Of a DNA stretch of 34,733 bases, positions 31,239 to 34,733 are shown piece by piece (position 1 is the stretch's first letter; the number at the start of each line of letters is the position of its first letter). Position numbers and translations under genes: made by a program. The stretch is from Armatimonas sp043757465 (lineage in GTDB: Bacteria; Armatimonadota; Armatimonadia; Armatimonadales; Armatimonadaceae). The DNA is taken from contig NZ_JAYVPL010000010.1 in assembly GCF_043757465.1 (NCBI RefSeq), positions 1 to 34,733 on the forward strand. Direction: 5' to 3'. The notes under the pieces were generated by a model. It had not been told where the DNA came from and made no database searches. It saw only the letters and a list, made by a program, of their open reading frames with translations.

Positions 31239-33317
31239 ATGACAACGCCGCCCACGATACTCCCTAAGGAGGAAGTTCTCTACCGATTTCCTTACTCCCC
31301 TATTGGCTTGGAGCTTCTCCCGGATCATAAGGATATTTTTCGGGTTCGGCTCTGCTGGCTGCGTGGTAAGTCGGGGAGAGCTTTGTTTGAGTCCACCGCA
31401 TTTCGGCCTCTCGCTGAGGTAACTCTGCGCGGGCAAACTTTCCCGGTTTATTTGAGCCAGCACTCCCGCAAGAAACGAGATCGGATTCTTCTTGGGGGGC
31501 GACGCAAGACGGCGACGGCGGCGCGGGCGGCACTGCGGTTTCTGGTGTATGTCGAAGGACGGGGAGACACACTTCTGTGGACCTGGCGTGTTGGTGCCAC
31601 GGCTCCCGCGCTGGCTGTTGCCCCACTGACGGACACTCCTGATAGCATTCGCTTGTACTTCCCGCTGTCGCCTAGTCTGCAAAAACTTGTTACTCTCTCG
31701 ACGGGGCGAGGGGGGCAGGCTCTTGCGCTCTGGTCTCAGGAGCTGGTGACCACACTGGTGAGTAAGACTCCGGGTGCTTTTCCCCAGAGCCGTGAGCGCG
31801 CCGTTGAGCTTGTTCTCATGGGAGCGAGCCTTGGAGGTGCGGGAGCGACACTGGCCTGGGAGACTCGGATTACTCCAGCACGAAGTGAGGCCGATGTTCA
31901 TCAGGCGCTCCGCCAGCACGTGGCACAGGTGGCCGATACACAGCAGCTTCCCTTCGCACAGACGGAGCCGTTTCTCTGGGAGCTTTCTTGCGCGGCAGCC
32001 GCTGCACTGATGAGTGAGGAGCGGGTGCGTAAACGGGGCGTGGACCGGCTGATCTACACTCTCGGTGAGGATCGCGTGGCGGCTGGTGAGGGGACGGATG
32101 CGGCGCTGGCTGCCTGTGCGCTTCTGGGGCACCACTACCTGACGGGCGACGATGCCCTGCGGCGACGTGCGCGGCTTCTGGGGCGCGGTGTCTGCGACTT
32201 TCAGGTAGCTCAAGTGGAGAGCCCCCACTGGGGTGCGATCTGGGACACCCAGCGCAGTGAGCGCCGCTTTGAGGACTTTCACGGCGAACCCACGCTCTCC
32301 ACTACGGTTGCGGCCCGGACCGCGACGGGGCTCCATCTGCTCCATGCACACTTTCAGATCGAGCTACTCTCGCGGACGGCAGTGGCGGCGGCGCAGTGGC
32401 TTCTGCTGCGGATGGATAAAGATGGCCTCCTCCAGGGGGAGCGCTTCCATGAGGGGGGGGCTGCCCTACCGCATGTCTCCCCTTGGGCGGTGGGCGAGGC
32501 GCTGATTGCACTGGTGGAGACCTTCCGGCGCACGGGCAATGAGGTTTTCTTGAGAGCGGCACTGCGAAGTATTGCTACGATTGAGGAGGGGATGGAGCTG
32601 GCGACCCTCTCGCCCGACGTGGCCACTACCGAGCAACTCGCGTCACTGATTGAGGGGATCTTGCTAGTCTCACGGGAGTACGAGAGTGAGCGAATGATCG
32701 CTCTTGCTAAAGAAGTGGGAACGCTGCTGCGAACCCGGCGGCTCCCCGATGGGTCTCTGGGCGACCCGCTCCAGCCCGAAGCACTTCTGCGATCCAGTCT
32801 AGCTGGGGCACGGGGAGCGCTGGCACTGACGCGTGTGGACACGGATCCCCTCTGGCTGAACCTGGCACTGCGGGCGCTCCGAGTGGCTCGGGAGCATGCG
32901 GGCGAGAATCTGGATGCGGTGCCGATTGCCGATCTCAACGCGCTCACCCAGCTCCCTCTGGCACTCCTACTGGCCGTGGGGGCGCTGGGGAGCCACTGCG
33001 CGGCGGATCGGGAGAAACTGGCGGTTGTCCGGCAGTGGCAGACCTTCGCACCAGAGCCCGCCGCCTGGGAGTATGTTCAAGTGACAGGTCCCGAGGGGGA
33101 GCGCGTGGACTACCTGCCGCTCGTCTGCCCCGCGACACTTCAGGTGCTGGTGCCGGTGATTGCCCCGCCGGGCATAACACATATCCGAATCATCAAGAAC
33201 AACCGTGAGCCGCTGGTGCGCAATCTCCTCACCGGCGACTTAGACACAAAAGCCGCGCTTCTCCCGCTGGGGGATGGGCGCGAGGCACAGATTGGTGTTT
33301 TCCTAGCAGACACTTAG
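31239..33317 (+). CDS. Unknown 692-residue protein, probably all-helical C-terminal two-thirds
   Basis: No family recognised. There is no signal peptide. Residues about 1-160 look beta-rich (VRLCWLRGKSGRALFEST, VTLRGQTFPVYLSQHSRK). From about residue 190 the sequence is helical with repeated Ala/Leu hairpins (AALAACALLGHHYLTGDDAL, AVAAAQWLLLRMDKDGLLQG, VGEALIALVETFRRTGNEVF, AARGALALTR-like units), which recalls an alpha/alpha-toroid such as glycoside-hydrolase or terpene-cyclase folds. A C-terminal 70-residue beta tail follows. It is divergent to pilM and closed by a strong terminator. It could be a lineage-specific enzyme or scaffold. Confidence 0.7.
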   Translation: MTTPPTILPKEEVLYRFPYSPIGLELLPDHKDIFRVRLCWLRGKSGRALFESTAFRPLAEVTLRGQTFPVYLSQHSRKKRDRILLGGRRKTATAARAALRFLVYVEGRGDTLLWTWRVGATAPALAVAPLTDTPDSIRLYFPLSPSLQKLVTLSTGRGGQALALWSQELVTTLVSKTPGAFPQSRERAVELVLMGASLGGAGATLAWETRITPARSEADVHQALRQHVAQVADTQQLPFAQTEPFLWELSCAAAAALMSEERVRKRGVDRLIYTLGEDRVAAGEGTDAALAACALLGHHYLTGDDALRRRARLLGRGVCDFQVAQVESPHWGAIWDTQRSERRFEDFHGEPTLSTTVAARTATGLHLLHAHFQIELLSRTAVAAAQWLLLRMDKDGLLQGERFHEGGAALPHVSPWAVGEALIALVETFRRTGNEVFLRAALRSIATIEEGMELATLSPDVATTEQLASLIEGILLVSREYESERMIALAKEVGTLLRTRRLPDGSLGDPLQPEALLRSSLAGARGALALTRVDTDPLWLNLALRALRVAREHAGENLDAVPIADLNALTQLPLALLLAVGALGSHCAADREKLAVVRQWQTFAPEPAAWEYVQVTGPEGERVDYLPLVCPATLQVLVPVIAPPGITHIRIIKNNREPLVRNLLTGDLDTKAALLPLGDGREAQIGVFLADT

Positions 33318-33350
33318 ACTGGGCAGACACTGACACGACGAGAGTAACTC

Positions 33351-33380
33351 GGCTCCGGATTTTCCGGAGCCTCTTTTTTT
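33351..33380 (+). terminator. Strong intrinsic terminator
   Basis: GGCTCCGGA (33351-33359) and TCCGGAGCC (33363-33371) pair perfectly across a TTT loop and are followed by TCTTTTTTT (33372-33380). It ends the 692-residue gene's transcript 34 nt after its stop. The next gene's -10 begins 3 nt later. Confidence 0.92.
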
Positions 33381-33383
33381 GTG

Positions 33384-33389
33384 TACAAT
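33384..33389 (+). promoter_or_regulatory. -10 of a leaderless promoter abutting the terminator
   Basis: TACAAT (33384-33389) lies 7 nt before the ATG at 33397; no Shine-Dalgarno. Any -35 must lie within the terminator stem (TTTCCG at 33361-33366, poor match). Confidence 0.6.
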
Positions 33390-33396
33390 AGCCCCA

Positions 33397-34404
33397 ATGC
33401 ACACAGGAATTCCTTTCGCTGCAGTCGCTGCCGAGTGTGTGGCCTATTTTTCAGCACGTGCCCTACAAACTAGCCCCTCACAGGAAGCGTTCACACAGGG
33501 TGCTGCGGTGGCCCAGCAGTGGCAGTTGCTACTGAGCACCCCCTGGCCAGAACGTGAGGCAGTCGAGGCACTCTTCGCGACGATGAACACACACCGCCGC
33601 TTTCGCTACTGGAGCGTCCGCTGGCACTACATGGCTGAGGCACTGAATGCCTGGCGCGAGCAGGAGGGGCTGGACGTGGAACCCATTGGAACCGATGCCG
33701 ACGGCGGCTTGAAAGAGACCTACGCGCAGTTTGGGTATGTTCTAGTGCACACGCTTTTCTCCGAGGAGGAAGTGGCGGCGCTTAAGGTGGAGGCACTGCG
33801 GATCGTGGCACAGAAGGGCGACCATGCCGGGGTCTTCGTGGGGCTGGCGGCCAGCAGCCCGGTCTTTGCTGAGGCCATTCGTGACCCTCGCCTCTTAGAT
33901 GCACTGGAGCCGCTGATCGGCCACGACATTGAGTTTCTCTCGGATAAAGTGGTTTTCAAGTCCGCCACCACTGAGTACGGCTCGCCGTGGCACCAGGACT
34001 GGCCGTACTGGAAGGGGGCACATAAAATCTCGGTCTGGGTGGCCCTTGAACCCGCTTCAAAAGAGAACGGCTGTCTGAAGCTGTTGCCTGGAAGTCATAA
34101 AACCCTCGCGGAGCACGCGGGGAAAGCTCCGGAAGGGGAAGGCTTCGGCTATAGGCTCGCCGAAGACGCCGTAGACGAAGCACTTGCCGTCAGCGCCCCC
34201 TGTGACCCCGGGGATGCCGTTTTTTTTCACGATCTGACGCTGCACGCATCGCACCCGAATGTCAGTGGGCAGGATCGCTACGCCTGGATCATCACGTATC
34301 GAAATGCCGCCGAAGAGGACCTCACCTACGACTGGTCGGTCGCCGCCGCCGTGGTGCGCGGGGAGAGAAAAGTGGCAACTCTGCCTCTGCTTACTTCGAG
34401 CTAG
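33397..34404 (+). CDS. Phytanoyl-CoA dioxygenase (PhyH) family protein with intact HxD
   Basis: A 335-residue protein. The oxygenase domain occupies residues about 110-325: LKETYAQFGYVLVHTLFSEE (entry strand), FLSDKVVFKS, SPWHQDWPYW (the H-x-D iron ligands), CLKLLPGSHKTL, GDAVFFHDLTLHASHPN (distal His) and RYAWIITYR (Arg for 2-oxoglutarate). An extra N-terminal helical domain of about 100 residues precedes it. The ATG at 33397 is chosen over an in-frame TTG at 33379 because the latter lies in the promoter. Likely a functional Fe(II)/2-oxoglutarate hydroxylase; substrate unknown. Confidence 0.88.
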   Translation: MHTGIPFAAVAAECVAYFSARALQTSPSQEAFTQGAAVAQQWQLLLSTPWPEREAVEALFATMNTHRRFRYWSVRWHYMAEALNAWREQEGLDVEPIGTDADGGLKETYAQFGYVLVHTLFSEEEVAALKVEALRIVAQKGDHAGVFVGLAASSPVFAEAIRDPRLLDALEPLIGHDIEFLSDKVVFKSATTEYGSPWHQDWPYWKGAHKISVWVALEPASKENGCLKLLPGSHKTLAEHAGKAPEGEGFGYRLAEDAVDEALAVSAPCDPGDAVFFHDLTLHASHPNVSGQDRYAWIITYRNAAEEDLTYDWSVAAAVVRGERKVATLPLLTSS

Positions 34405-34592
34405 CTAAAACCAAGAAGATATTTTGCTTTTTTCCAGTAGGGCTGTGGGATAGTTTTCCAGTGCTTGAGCTCGTTGGTCCAGCGCCAGACATCCAGTAGG
34501 CGAAGCGAAAGAGAGAGAATCCAGACGAGCATACCCATCGTCAGGGCAATGATCCAAAAGGGCATGGTACTAAAAATAGAGCCGACCGTCAT
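34401..34592 (-). CDS. Small membrane protein
   Basis: A 63-residue protein with one long hydrophobic segment or two short ones (FWIIALTMGMLVWILSLSLR) followed by a basic, Trp-rich cytoplasmic tail (WRWTNELKHWKTIPQPYWKK). A good GGAG site lies 8 nt before ATG. The stop overlaps that of the convergent PhyH gene by 4 nt. No family recognised. Confidence 0.65.
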   Translation of the reverse strand: MTVGSIFSTMPFWIIALTMGMLVWILSLSLRLLDVWRWTNELKHWKTIPQPYWKKAKYLLGFS

Positions 34593-34676
34593 CACTTGCT
34601 CTCCTTCTCTCCTTTTTTACCTGGGTAAACCTAGTAGAACTCTAGTTTCCGGTAACTGAGGGGGGGCTCTGTAGAC

Positions 34677-34733
34677 TCACAGGCGCTTCGTAGAGGGGGC
34701 GGAGCTAATTTGTTCTACTTTCACGCCCCTGAG
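34677..34733 (-). CDS. Possible 3' end of a gene running off the window
   Basis: On the minus strand the last 57 bases are open and read LRGVKVEQISSAPSTKRL before TGA at 34679-34677; the other two frames are stopped. Third positions are mostly G/C, as in genes here. Eighteen codons are too few for a firm call. If real, it precedes the small membrane protein by 84 nt on the same strand. Confidence 0.3.
   Translation of the reverse strand, partial: LRGVKVEQISSAPSTKRL

Noticed and set aside
31104..32351. 415-codon minus-strand ORF overlapping pilM's upstream region and the 692-residue gene
   Set aside because: It covers the divergent promoter region and has shadow-like composition (Arg/Pro/Ser-rich). 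The plus frame is longer and has a clean terminator after its stop.
33351..33380. Hairpin plus T-run just before the second PhyH gene, considered as a third copy of the 12.8/13.8 kb leader
   Set aside because: The -10 of the PhyH gene lies after this hairpin, and stem sequence and bulge do not match. It is a terminator of the upstream gene.

Overview
The window looks like chromosomal DNA of a diderm, GC-rich bacterium, most plausibly Armatimonadota (Armatimonas-like). This rests on style and gene content rather than a marker gene: two Gfo/Idh/MocA oxidoreductases, two phytanoyl-CoA-dioxygenase-like proteins of the kind frequent in Armatimonadota and Planctomycetota, a Uma2 protein, DUF4234/DUF2752 proteins, and a pilMNOPQ cluster with a secretin, which implies an outer membrane. 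Many genes have a -10 hexamer 6-9 nt in front of the start codon and no leader, so leaderless transcripts seem common. I saw no rRNA, tRNA or CRISPR array.

Layout. 1-700 is a low-GC accessory scrap. It holds the tip of an IS630-type element, the 3' remnant of a Cys-rich gene it appears to have hit, and a small acidic protein with no ordinary start codon, which together recall the end of a polymorphic toxin-immunity locus. A truncated glycosyltransferase-like gene follows (832-1368). 1378-6525 is a tight seven-gene plus-strand operon behind a near-consensus promoter: oxidoreductase, three tandem membrane-anchored paralogues sharing one N-terminal leader, a second oxidoreductase, a pterin carbinolamine dehydratase, and an E2-acyltransferase-like protein that has lost its catalytic residues. 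6522-9663 holds a SRPBCC protein and a large secreted protein of unknown function.

9591-13752 (minus) carries a McrBC-type two-gene system (DUF3578-AAA+ ATPase and DUF2357/PD-(D/E)XK nuclease) and a separate PhyH-family gene. Both transcription units have the same upstream module: a paired GAGACA element about 140 bp upstream, an extended -10, then a leader with a bulged hairpin followed by a T5GT5 tract just before the Shine-Dalgarno. This shared module is the most novel-looking signal in the window. 14049-18636 holds an outer-membrane-barrel candidate, an ABC ATPase and a HI0933-type flavoprotein fired from a shared divergent promoter, Uma2, and three small membrane proteins.

18748-31046 (minus) is mostly core: enolase, a J-domain-like/TPR protein lacking the HPD motif next to an Hsp70, the PilB motor ATPase, and pilQPONM. 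The pil genes build the inner-membrane alignment complex and outer-membrane secretin of a type IV pilus (or related secretion) machine. After them come an unknown 692-residue protein, a strong terminator, a second PhyH-family gene with an intact HxD motif and a small membrane protein.
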